Assembly (NCBI GenBank): GCA_003647715.1
Contig: QMNJ01000024.1
Span: 1-14,740, forward strand
Origin: Candidatus Coatesiibacteriota bacterium
Lineage (GTDB): Bacteria > RBG-13-66-14 > B26-G2
Direction of reading: 5' to 3'
DNA length: 14,740 nt
Under the pieces are notes generated by a model that saw nothing but the letters and a program-made list of their open reading frames with translations, did no database searches and had not been told where the DNA came from. The translations under genes were made by a program, and so were the position numbers. Below are positions 6,863 to 13,786 of the stretch, one piece after another (the first letter of the stretch is position 1; each line of letters opens with the position of its first letter).

Positions 6863-8461
6863 TCATTCTGCAGAAAATTGGTATCTCTGTTCTATATAGT
6901 TTATAACCGGCTCAACTTCAAAATCATTATAACCTAATTTATGTATTAACTCTCTGGTTGAATATCTCTCGCCCGTCGCCCAGAGGTCCATAAGGAATTC
7001 ACCCGCCTTTTTGTTCTTATACCATCTCCTGCCGTAGTTGTCTTCTAGGTATCTTCTGAGCATCACGGATGCAAACCATGCCTCAAGGTAATAGACAGAG
7101 TAGAAGTCCTCATTGGCAGATAGATAGCCGAGTTCGGCATCTTCTCGGGTTCTGGGCAGGAGGAGGTTGGTCTCCATCAGCTCTCTGTATAATTCTACAG
7201 GGTCTTCCACACCCTGGTGAAGACCTCTTTCGTAATTGAACAGTGAGATATAGTATCTCAAGGAGTATAGATATGAGAATAGGTTTCTTCTTACAATTTG
7301 TTTTGCCATCGCATTACTTACACCTATCTCCTCTGTCAGGAATAGGGGGTCCATCAACATCTCCTCAAAGAGGAATGCATAACACTCTGAAAGCCCGCCA
7401 TCACCAAGAAGGTGAAACTCATATCTGGGCTCTTTCGTATTGGCATAGTGTTGAGCGTGACCCATCTCGTGAAACAGTGCGGCGTAGTCATCAATACCTG
7501 CTGATGGCTTTCCAAGGACCCTTATGTCGCTTGGAACTCTTATTATATATGTGCTTGCCCTTGCTCCTTTCTCAGGGATGTCTGAAAAATCAATGTCAAT
7601 ATTCTTCTGGTTTTCAAGGTTGATGCCAAGACCTAATAAAAAATTTTTCATTGTGGGGAGCATTTTTTCCTTTGTGAATAATTCATCATAACCCCGGATG
7701 CGGAATAACTGGCTCCTGTCGTATGGTTTAATATATTCTATCTTTAGGTCTTTGAGTGTTTCTCCAACTCTTTCCTCCAACATCTCTCTGAATAGAGTAT
7801 TGGTTTCAAATAATAATTGTTCAGTGATGTGCGAGAATTCATCAAAGTTTAAACTGTGCACATTCTGCCAGTAGTCGTCATAGTCGGTAAACCCTAACTC
7901 TCTGCACAACTTTCTTTGTTCATCAACAATTGTCCTTAATAGTGGGTTGATATACTTCAATGTAGCGGGTCTTATCGCCTCATAGAGTTCTCTTCTGTAG
8001 TTTCTGTCATCAGATAGATATATCTCCGTTCCAACATCACGGTAGGCAATAACTGTATCATCCAGATAGACCTCAAGAGATGCTTCAAGGTTATAAAGCT
8101 CATCAAGATACGCCCTCAGGTTCTGCCATATAATATCCGTTGATAACTCTTTATAGAAACGAAGGTAGCTCTCCTTAAGTTCAGGGTCGCTTTCTTTCAT
8201 ATAACCTTCCCACAGCGAATTAAGGAGTGTTCTGTCGGTGAGAATATAGTTATACTCATCGGTAAATCTGGTGGTATCTATTTCCTCACCATAGGCATCA
8301 TTTCTATAATAGGTTAGTGAGACCTGTTCATTGAACTCCTGGAATATGTTGCGAAGTTCCTCTATTGTATAGGTGTTGTTTTCTCCTTCCAGTTGCTGAG
8401 AGAGCGATATTGAAGATGTTAGAAGGGTTAGGGTGATAAAAAAGACCTTGAACACCTTCAT
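6863..8461 (-). CDS. Exported gluzincin zinc metallopeptidase (M3/M2-like)
   Basis: A 532-residue protein with a signal sequence (residues 1-21) and no lipobox, so probably periplasmic or secreted. The zinc site is clear: HEMGH at 331-335 (His331, Glu332, His335) with a third ligand Glu359 in GLSECYAFLFEEML at 356-369, 24 residues after the second His, the gluzincin spacing. The largely helical N-terminal 300 residues and the C-terminal FYSVYYLEAWFAS segment fit the M3 oligopeptidase / M2 (ACE-like) fold, in which a deep channel limits the enzyme to short peptides. Which of the two families is closer cannot be settled by eye, since HEMGH occurs in M2 while the ligand helix looks more M3-like. 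The gene starts 4 bases after the tldE stop; its GGAGGA site (8469-8474) lies inside the end of tldE, so the two are coupled. Confidence 0.86.
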   Translation of the reverse strand: MKVFKVFFITLTLLTSSISLSQQLEGENNTYTIEELRNIFQEFNEQVSLTYYRNDAYGEEIDTTRFTDEYNYILTDRTLLNSLWEGYMKESDPELKESYLRFYKELSTDIIWQNLRAYLDELYNLEASLEVYLDDTVIAYRDVGTEIYLSDDRNYRRELYEAIRPATLKYINPLLRTIVDEQRKLCRELGFTDYDDYWQNVHSLNFDEFSHITEQLLFETNTLFREMLEERVGETLKDLKIEYIKPYDRSQLFRIRGYDELFTKEKMLPTMKNFLLGLGINLENQKNIDIDFSDIPEKGARASTYIIRVPSDIRVLGKPSAGIDDYAALFHEMGHAQHYANTKEPRYEFHLLGDGGLSECYAFLFEEMLMDPLFLTEEIGVSNAMAKQIVRRNLFSYLYSLRYYISLFNYERGLHQGVEDPVELYRELMETNLLLPRTREDAELGYLSANEDFYSVYYLEAWFASVMLRRYLEDNYGRRWYKNKKAGEFLMDLWATGERYSTRELIHKLGYNDFEVEPVINYIEQRYQFSAE

Positions 8462-8465
8462 TTGT

Positions 8466-9749
8466 CTATCCTCCGGCTACTGAGACATTGTTCAGCATGA
8501 TATATGGCATATACATATCGCCATATACCAGTTCAATCTCTTTTGAAATACCACCTATGTTTTTCATAACATCAAAGAGGTTTCCAGAGAGCATCACATT
8601 CTTCAACCTACCTTTTATCTTGCCATCTTCTATCAAATATCCAAGATATAAACCGTTCTGGAATTCACCCGCCAGTGTGTTGGACTGCCCAACACCTGAG
8701 AGAAAATATACTAGAATACCTTTATCAATGCTTTCAATAAGTTCATCCTTGCTCTTCTCGCCGTGTCCGACACGAAGGTTGGTGAGGGAGGGGGATGGCA
8801 TGGTAGAACCACTTCTGCTGGCATTAGATGTCGGTTGGTCGTTGGTGTTATGTGCAGATGATAGTGTGTGAATATATGACTTTAGAATCCCGTTCTCAAC
8901 TATCGTGTTCCTTCTTGAAGGTAGCCCCTCGCCATCAAAGGGTCTGGTTGCTGTTCCCCTTTTATCCAGCTGGTCATCAATTATGGTGATGGAACTATCA
9001 AAGATTTTTTCTCCCTTCTTATCTTTCAGTATTGAAATGCCTTTTTCAATGTTTTCACCGTTTATACAGACAGTAAAGGGAACCAGGAATTGTGGAAGTG
9101 CGTATGGGGTCATGATTACAGGGTATGTTCCGGTCTTGATACTGGTTGTATTCTGGCTCTTCTCGTAGTGGTCAATTATCTTATCCACCATTTGGTCAAT
9201 CTTAAGGTCTTCAATTTGAAATGCTTCGTCACCATCATATAACCAGAGCAGGTCACCCTCTTTTGAGCGTGTTATAAAAAAAGTGATGGTTGTGGTGCAT
9301 TTTCTATAGGTTGTATCAATGCCTTCGCTATTCATGAATTGGATATTACTCAGATTCTTGCGCAATTCAACATTGATATTCACATCTGGGTTCTTGAAAG
9401 CATTTTGGAATTTATTCACCGACGCCACACCTATATCTACCATATCCTCTGTCTTTATATCTTCAGTCGCCTTGAAAGAGAGCTCAGGACTCTCGTATTC
9501 CACGGGCTCAGGGAGTTCAATAATTATCTCCCTTCCATACTCAGCAGACCTCTTTGACCTTTCAATAAGCTCCTTGTCATCCTTAATGGTTGTTGAAGAG
9601 AATCCAACCCTATCATTCAATATAACTCTGCAACCACTGCTGTATGTCTCTCTTCTCTCTATCTGTTTCAATTCACCGTTCTCAAATACAACAGGTGTTA
9701 CCTCTGTTATCTGTGTAAATATGTCGTATTTCATTTCTTTAGCCATCAT
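8466..9749 (-). CDS. pmbA: TldE/PmbA subunit of the TldD-TldE peptidase
   Basis: A 427-residue member of the TldD/PmbA family, the non-catalytic partner of TldD. In E. coli the TldD-TldE heterodimer cleaves unfolded peptides, matures microcin B17 and degrades the antitoxin CcdA. The family block FDGEGLPSRRNTIVENG is at 271-287, ahead of a SYIHTLSSAH segment and a C-terminal LSGNLFDVMKNIGG at 387-400 that mirrors TLTGNLFTTLRNI in TldD. The region matching the HExxxH helix of TldD (about 213-225, MTPYALPQFLVPF) has no metal ligands, as expected for TldE. The start ATG at 9749 shares one base with the TldD stop (TAATG) and has AGGAGGA upstream; a second ATG follows directly. The one-base overlap suggests equal production of both subunits. 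Confidence 0.92.
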   Translation of the reverse strand: MMAKEMKYDIFTQITEVTPVVFENGELKQIERRETYSSGCRVILNDRVGFSSTTIKDDKELIERSKRSAEYGREIIIELPEPVEYESPELSFKATEDIKTEDMVDIGVASVNKFQNAFKNPDVNINVELRKNLSNIQFMNSEGIDTTYRKCTTTITFFITRSKEGDLLWLYDGDEAFQIEDLKIDQMVDKIIDHYEKSQNTTSIKTGTYPVIMTPYALPQFLVPFTVCINGENIEKGISILKDKKGEKIFDSSITIIDDQLDKRGTATRPFDGEGLPSRRNTIVENGILKSYIHTLSSAHNTNDQPTSNASRSGSTMPSPSLTNLRVGHGEKSKDELIESIDKGILVYFLSGVGQSNTLAGEFQNGLYLGYLIEDGKIKGRLKNVMLSGNLFDVMKNIGGISKEIELVYGDMYMPYIMLNNVSVAGG

Positions 9750-11116
9750 TATCTTCCTCCTATTAAAGCGTCTTTAATCATAACATAGGGACCTCCTAAC
9801 CCTACTGGGAGAGGACCCTGTTCGTTCTTACCGCACCCAAGCCAGGATGAGAACATTTTTACCTCATCACTGACCGCTTTGATATTCCTGAGTGTGGTAA
9901 ATAGATTTCCGGTAAGTGTGAGGTTCTTCACAGGTGAGGTTAGTTTGCCATCTTCTATCTTGATACCAAGAACTGCTGAGAATGTGAACATTTCGCCTCC
10001 CATACCACCCTGAGACCCTTTTATCAGGAGACCATCACTTACCTCTTTGATAAGCTCATCAAGTTTTGCTTTTGACGGCTTTATATAGGTATTGGTCATT
10101 CTTACTATCGGAGGGTAGTAAAAGTTTAGGGCTCTCGCGTTCCCGGTGAGTTTCTCACCCATCATCTTCGCTGTTTCCCTTGAATGGAGGTGGTTTACCA
10201 ATACGCCCTTATCAAGAAGAACAGTTTCCTCCGCTTTAACACCCTCATCATCGTATTGAATATCACCTGCAATGTCAGAATTTATTGGTCCATCTACGAT
10301 GCTTATTGCATCTGAGCCAAGCTTTCGCCCGAGTTTTAATATCTCTTTCATTCTATCATCTTTGTAAATAAAGTCAGCTTCGCTGGTATGCCCAAACGAT
10401 TCATGAGCGAAAACACCTGAAAGAAGTGGGTCAATTATTACATCATAGCAACCACCTTTGGCATTCTCCGCCTTCAAGAGGTAATCAATCTCTTCTTCAA
10501 CCTCGGGTATCTTATCCATAAGTTCTTCAAACACCTCAAAGCCCCGCCAGCAGTTTGCCTGTCTTGATGAAGATAGAGGTTCTCCTGTTTTCATTGATAT
10601 TCCCTTCACGAATCCACGGGTGAGAACTTCGTCTCTCTCAATGAGCGTGCCGAACTTATTTATGAGAACCACCTGCCTTAAAACATCGGAATAACCTACA
10701 TTGGAGATATCTATATTGTCGTTTGCCCTCAATCTATTACCTGCTTCTTTAACAAGGGAGATTTTATCTGCGAGGGAGATGTCTGCAGGATTCTTGTCAC
10801 CCAACCTCGTTATTTTTACATCTTTCTTATCATCCGATAGTATCTTACTTCTCCCGTTGAATACATTGCTTGCGAGGGACTTTGCCTCAGAGACCTTATC
10901 TGTTAGGTTGTCAAGGTTGGTAAAGGATGAAAAACCCCACCCACCATTAAATAATACCCTGACACATCCACCGTTCTGAACTACCTCCGATATCTCACGC
11001 GGTTCATCGTTGTGATAGATAACTGTGGTTATAAATCTCCTCTCAAGACGAATATCGTAGTATTCAACATCGGATAGAACCTTAAGGTCAGGTATATATT
11101 CCTTCAGTTTTATCAT
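9749..11116 (-). CDS. tldD: TldD metallopeptidase subunit
   Basis: The catalytic subunit of the TldD-TldE heterodimer, a cytoplasmic zinc peptidase acting on unfolded or ribosomally made peptides. Counting from ATG 11116 (455 residues), the metal motif HESFGH (HExxxH) is at 238-243, and the conserved cysteine expected as the third ligand is Cys428 in WLGCGKNEQG. DIQYDDEGVKAE near 285-296 and GSQGGMGGEMFTFSA near 367-381 are further family blocks. An in-frame GTG at 11119 gives one extra residue, but GGGAGG at 11123-11128 is only 3 bases from it and 6 bases from the ATG, so the ATG is preferred. tldE overlaps the stop by one base. A TTGGCA/TAATCT promoter in the 86-base gap upstream could start this operon. 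All catalytic residues are present. Confidence 0.95.
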   Translation of the reverse strand: MIKLKEYIPDLKVLSDVEYYDIRLERRFITTVIYHNDEPREISEVVQNGGCVRVLFNGGWGFSSFTNLDNLTDKVSEAKSLASNVFNGRSKILSDDKKDVKITRLGDKNPADISLADKISLVKEAGNRLRANDNIDISNVGYSDVLRQVVLINKFGTLIERDEVLTRGFVKGISMKTGEPLSSSRQANCWRGFEVFEELMDKIPEVEEEIDYLLKAENAKGGCYDVIIDPLLSGVFAHESFGHTSEADFIYKDDRMKEILKLGRKLGSDAISIVDGPINSDIAGDIQYDDEGVKAEETVLLDKGVLVNHLHSRETAKMMGEKLTGNARALNFYYPPIVRMTNTYIKPSKAKLDELIKEVSDGLLIKGSQGGMGGEMFTFSAVLGIKIEDGKLTSPVKNLTLTGNLFTTLRNIKAVSDEVKMFSSWLGCGKNEQGPLPVGLGGPYVMIKDALIGGR

Positions 11117-11122
11117 CACTTT

Positions 11123-11128
11123 CCTCCC
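11123..11128 (-). promoter_or_regulatory. tldD: Ribosome binding site deciding the tldD start
   Basis: GGGAGG on the minus strand lies 6 bases before ATG 11116 but only 3 bases before the overlapping GTG 11119. The spacing favours the ATG. Confidence 0.75.
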
Positions 11129-11154
11129 ATATATTGGTATTGTAAATTCAATAA

Positions 11155-11183
11155 AGATTAATATAAATGACCCTGATTGCCAA
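11155..11183 (-). promoter_or_regulatory. Candidate promoter for the tldD-tldE-peptidase operon
   Basis: On the minus strand, TTGGCA (11178-11183, five of six -35 bases) is followed after exactly 17 bases by TAATCT (11155-11160), which keeps the TA...T core of a -10 box. Transcription would begin near 11148, about 30 bases before the tldD ATG. It sits in the 86-base gap after the nitroreductase stop, the only break between the two minus-strand gene sets. The -10 match is poor, so this is a tentative call. Confidence 0.38.
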
Positions 11184-11205
11184 TATTTAATGGTTTACAT
11201 CTCTA

Positions 11206-11817
11206 TTATCTGTATTCCACTCGCCCCTCAATTCTCTGTTTCGGTTGGGGACTCTCAGCTGGTATGCCAAGAGGTATAAGGGCAACAAGATGTTGTGGGT
11301 CTTCAATCCCAAGAATCTGCTCCATCTCTTTCTTGGCGATAAGTGGTCCCGTCATCCAGCAGGTTCCGTATCCGAGTGAATGGGCAGTGAGGAGTAGATT
11401 CTGTATGGCAGCGGCAACGCTTGAAAGCCCCACTATACTTATCGGGCATTTGTAGTTGGTTCTCATCTCCATAACTCTACTTGAGGTTGAGGGCACCTCC
11501 TCATCTATAGCAACAATAAGAACCGGTGCTTCCCTGAAAAAGGTGTAATAAGGGAGAGATTTCTTAAGGCGACTTATTATTTCACTATCATCCCCCAGTT
11601 CTTTTTCCATCTCTTTAACCACATCTTCTATCGCATTCGCCAGTTTATTCTTCAGTGTATCGTCAGTGACGATTATGAAACGCCACTGCTGACGGTTGCT
11701 ACCGCTCGGTGCCCATATTGCGGACTCCATAATCTTATCAATGTCCTCTTTTGGAATTGACAATTTCTTAAACTTTCTTACACTTCTTCTACCCTTGACC
11801 GCATCAATCAGTTCCAT
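11206..11817 (-). CDS. Nitroreductase-family FMN oxidoreductase
   Basis: A 203-residue member of the nitroreductase family, FMN-dependent NAD(P)H oxidoreductases that work as homodimers. The FMN phosphate-binding RRSVRKF is at 10-16, and APSGSNRQQWRFIIV at 36-50 is the typical second FMN-contacting block. AIQNLLLTAHSLGYGTCWMTG (split near 135-156) and the LVALIPLGIPAE segment near 176-187 complete the fold. There is no ferredoxin domain. The physiological substrate cannot be read from the sequence: quinones, nitroaromatics and flavins are all possible in this family. The ATG directly follows the endonuclease V stop codon with no spacer (TAGATG), and GGAG lies 9 bases before the start inside that gene, so the two are translationally coupled. 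It ends the lpxK-led operon. Confidence 0.92.
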   Translation of the reverse strand: MELIDAVKGRRSVRKFKKLSIPKEDIDKIMESAIWAPSGSNRQQWRFIIVTDDTLKNKLANAIEDVVKEMEKELGDDSEIISRLKKSLPYYTFFREAPVLIVAIDEEVPSTSSRVMEMRTNYKCPISIVGLSSVAAAIQNLLLTAHSLGYGTCWMTGPLIAKKEMEQILGIEDPQHLVALIPLGIPAESPQPKQRIEGRVEYR

Positions 11818-12498
11818 CTATACCAACTCCTTCTTTATTTCACCTGCCAACCTGTCCGCAAATCTTATCGGTTCAGGTAGGCGGTATTTATTGATACAGG
11901 TTGAGATAATTGGGATAATATCGTTGAGGGAGACCTTATTTCCTGGGGATAAAAATATTGGTTTAACATTTTCTCTGCTTCTGTATAAGAAGCCGACATC
12001 TTCTCCATAGAGTTTTATAGTTGAAAATTCGCCCTTTTTAGGACCGGGCATAGAAAACTCACCTACAAGTTTAGATTTCGCGACACCAATTGTTGGATAG
12101 TCAAGAACGACTCCAATGTGACTTGCAATTCCAACACCCCTTGGATGGCATATACCGTGACCATCTACAAGGAACAGGTCTGGTTTTCTATCCAGATTTA
12201 TAAACGCCTCTATGATAGCGGGAACTTCCCTGAAAGAGAGGTATGTGGGAATATAGGGAAAGCTACATTCAACTATAGAATAGGATGAGTTAATAACATC
12301 ACCTGTTGTTATATCATATACACAGATAGCAGATATTATTTTGTTGTTTGAATACGCTGAGTCAATTCCGCCTATGTATCTGCATCTTCCTCTAAATGTC
12401 TCTAAGATTATTTTATCTGCTATCTTTTTTTGGATTGACCTTGCCTTCTCAATGTTCTCTGGGTAATATCGTCTGAATCTTTCAATGAGGTCTGTCAT
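11818..12498 (-). CDS. nfi: Endonuclease V (deoxyinosine-specific)
   Basis: Endonuclease V nicks DNA one base 3' of deoxyinosine, starting repair of deaminated adenine. The 226-residue chain has the family length. Catalytic acids are Asp46 (GGIDSAY), Glu91 (SFREVPAI) and Asp112 (LVDGHGICHPRGVGIASH, split), and Lys141 (GVAKSK) is the conserved lysine; these match Asp43, Glu89, Asp110 and Lys139 of the Thermotoga enzyme. The lesion-recognising wedge PYIP is at 81-84. The start has no clear ribosome site: the ATG is 3 bases after the stop of the upstream membrane protein gene, so coupled translation is likely. The setting, between a lipid-related membrane gene and a nitroreductase, gives no functional clue by itself. 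Confidence 0.95.
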   Translation of the reverse strand: MTDLIERFRRYYPENIEKARSIQKKIADKIILETFRGRCRYIGGIDSAYSNNKIISAICVYDITTGDVINSSYSIVECSFPYIPTYLSFREVPAIIEAFINLDRKPDLFLVDGHGICHPRGVGIASHIGVVLDYPTIGVAKSKLVGEFSMPGPKKGEFSTIKLYGEDVGFLYRSRENVKPIFLSPGNKVSLNDIIPIISTCINKYRLPEPIRFADRLAGEIKKELV

Positions 12499-12501
12499 AA
12501 T

Positions 12502-12882
12502 TCAGTTTATGGGTTTAGGGGTATTGGGTTGGGTCATAGCAACAAAAACCACGCCGATACAGATTAACACAAGCCCTATTACTCTTATGAGTGTAACCTG
12601 GTCTTTAAAATACAACCAGGAGAAGATGAAAACAAACACATAACCTAATGCAACCATTGGGTAGGCATAAGATAGCTCAGTCCTTGATAGGACCAGAAGC
12701 CAGAAGATTGATGATAAACCATAACTGATGAAGCCAAGGAGTATATAGGGCTTGAAAATCAAATGCAGGATTTTTACAGAGAGCCCCTCCATCGGCGGGG
12801 TCTTATATAGACCCATCTTTAGTAACATCTGCCCTGCTACACCAAGAAAGACAGATGTGAGTATAAATAGTATAGTTTTCAT
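12502..12882 (-). CDS. Four-helix EamA/SMR-type membrane protein, ArnE/ArnF-like
   Basis: A 126-residue protein with four membrane helices (about 3-24, 45-66, 71-92 and 99-117) and a short polar tail. The first helix reads SVFLGVAGQMLLKMG (10-24), close to the SVAGQxxxK pattern of ArnE-type half-transporters. PYILLGFISYGLSSIFWLL and LSYAYPM resemble the central part of ArnF. The membrane-embedded glutamate of helix 1 that drug-exporting SMR proteins (EmrE) need is absent, so a multidrug role is unlikely. ArnE and ArnF together flip undecaprenyl-phosphate-aminoarabinose for lipid A modification; here only one such gene is present, and the cargo is inferred, not shown. GGAGG stands 6 bases before the ATG. 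It lies 28 bases after the LpxL-type gene and 3 bases before endonuclease V. Confidence 0.8.
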   Translation of the reverse strand: MKTILFILTSVFLGVAGQMLLKMGLYKTPPMEGLSVKILHLIFKPYILLGFISYGLSSIFWLLVLSRTELSYAYPMVALGYVFVFIFSWLYFKDQVTLIRVIGLVLICIGVVFVAMTQPNTPKPIN

Positions 12883-12910
12883 GAAAACCTCCGTTTATGA
12901 TAATGCTCCA

Positions 12911-13786
12911 CTATTTCCACCTTCTATGCATCCAGAGATATTGCCCTGGACATTTTCTTAAAAAACCTTCAAGATGATTATTATATTCTTTAGCAAATAA
13001 CTTATCAACATTATTAACATTTTTAATATACCACAGGTTATGAATCAGTGCCCTATGTTGGTTCGCTTTCTCTCTTATATCAAAACCGATGATTATGGGT
13101 GAACTGGTAATGCTCGCTATTCTTCCCACCTGACCCCAGGTGGATGTCTTCCTCCCGAAGAGATTTACCTGGATGCCCGCATCGCCTGCATGCTGGTCAG
13201 CAAGAATCGCAACAAACTTGTTTTCTCTTAAGAGCTTTATTATATACCTCGCTGAGCCCTCCATATATATAACTTTCACACCATACCTTTCTCTCAACCG
13301 TTTGAACAAGCGTTCTACATAGGGGTTTGCCTGTGGCTTGACGACTGCCCAGACATCATAGCCCCACTCTGCCAGAGAACCAGCCATCAACTCCCAGTTC
13401 CCCTGATGAGCGGATAGAAGTATTGCTCCATTTCCTGCGTCTAATGCCTTTCTAAATACATCATACCGGGAGAACCTAATGAATCGGGATGGACTTCTCC
13501 TGTATTTAATACCCAGATGAGCAATCTCTAATACAGTGGTGGATATGGAGGAAAACGACGAAAGTGCTATTTTACGCGCCTCACAATCGCTGGTTTTGAG
13601 CGCCATTATAATGTTCTTTGTAGCGACACGCCTTCTCGTTGGCAATGCCAGAAAAAGAATATAACTTAATATGGTCCCAACAATCGGAAGTGAAGTCCAT
13701 GAAAATACAAGTGATATAGTGATTATCAGTGATAGTAAGTAATATTCTATTAAGTGTTTAATTTTTAACATAATTTCGCTAAACAT
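12911..13786 (-). CDS. LpxL/HtrB-type lipid A acyltransferase
   Basis: A 291-residue inner-membrane acyltransferase of the LpxL/LpxM (HtrB/MsbB) family, which adds secondary acyl chains to the lipid A precursor. A hydrophobic anchor spans about 13-48. The catalytic HxxxxE motif is His127-Glu132 within SAHQGNWELM. ILADQHAGDAGIQVNLFG (194-211) and the C-terminal GQYLWMHRRWK (281-291) match the family's DQxxGxxGxxVxFFG and WxHRRWK blocks. Which acyl position it serves cannot be told. The ATG at 13786 overlaps the end of lpxK by 8 bases (ATGTTTAG); a second in-frame ATG at 13771 is possible, and neither has a strong ribosome site. Coupling with lpxK, the enzyme of the preceding pathway step, supports a true lipid A role. 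Confidence 0.9.
   Translation of the reverse strand: MFSEIMLKIKHLIEYYLLSLIITISLVFSWTSLPIVGTILSYILFLALPTRRRVATKNIIMALKTSDCEARKIALSSFSSISTTVLEIAHLGIKYRRSPSRFIRFSRYDVFRKALDAGNGAILLSAHQGNWELMAGSLAEWGYDVWAVVKPQANPYVERLFKRLRERYGVKVIYMEGSARYIIKLLRENKFVAILADQHAGDAGIQVNLFGRKTSTWGQVGRIASITSSPIIIGFDIREKANQHRALIHNLWYIKNVNNVDKLFAKEYNNHLEGFLRKCPGQYLWMHRRWK

Noticed and set aside
8466..9749. tldE as a decayed or inactive copy of tldD because it lacks HExxxH
   Set aside because: TldE/PmbA proteins normally lack the metal ligands; the frame is intact with conserved blocks and a one-base overlap with tldD, so it is a normal partner subunit.
9319..9777. Open frame on the plus strand opposite tldE, with hydrophobic Ser/Phe-rich translation
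   Set aside because: It mirrors the coding strand of tldE, whose motifs and overlaps with tldD are clear; no recognisable domain.
11117..11205. Possible small precursor-peptide gene next to tldD for a ribosomally made, modified peptide
   Set aside because: The 86-base gap has no start codon with a ribosome site leading to a plausible peptide, and no modification enzymes are nearby.
12502..12882. Multidrug SMR exporter
   Set aside because: The essential glutamate in helix 1 of EmrE-type proteins is absent and the helices resemble ArnE/ArnF more closely.
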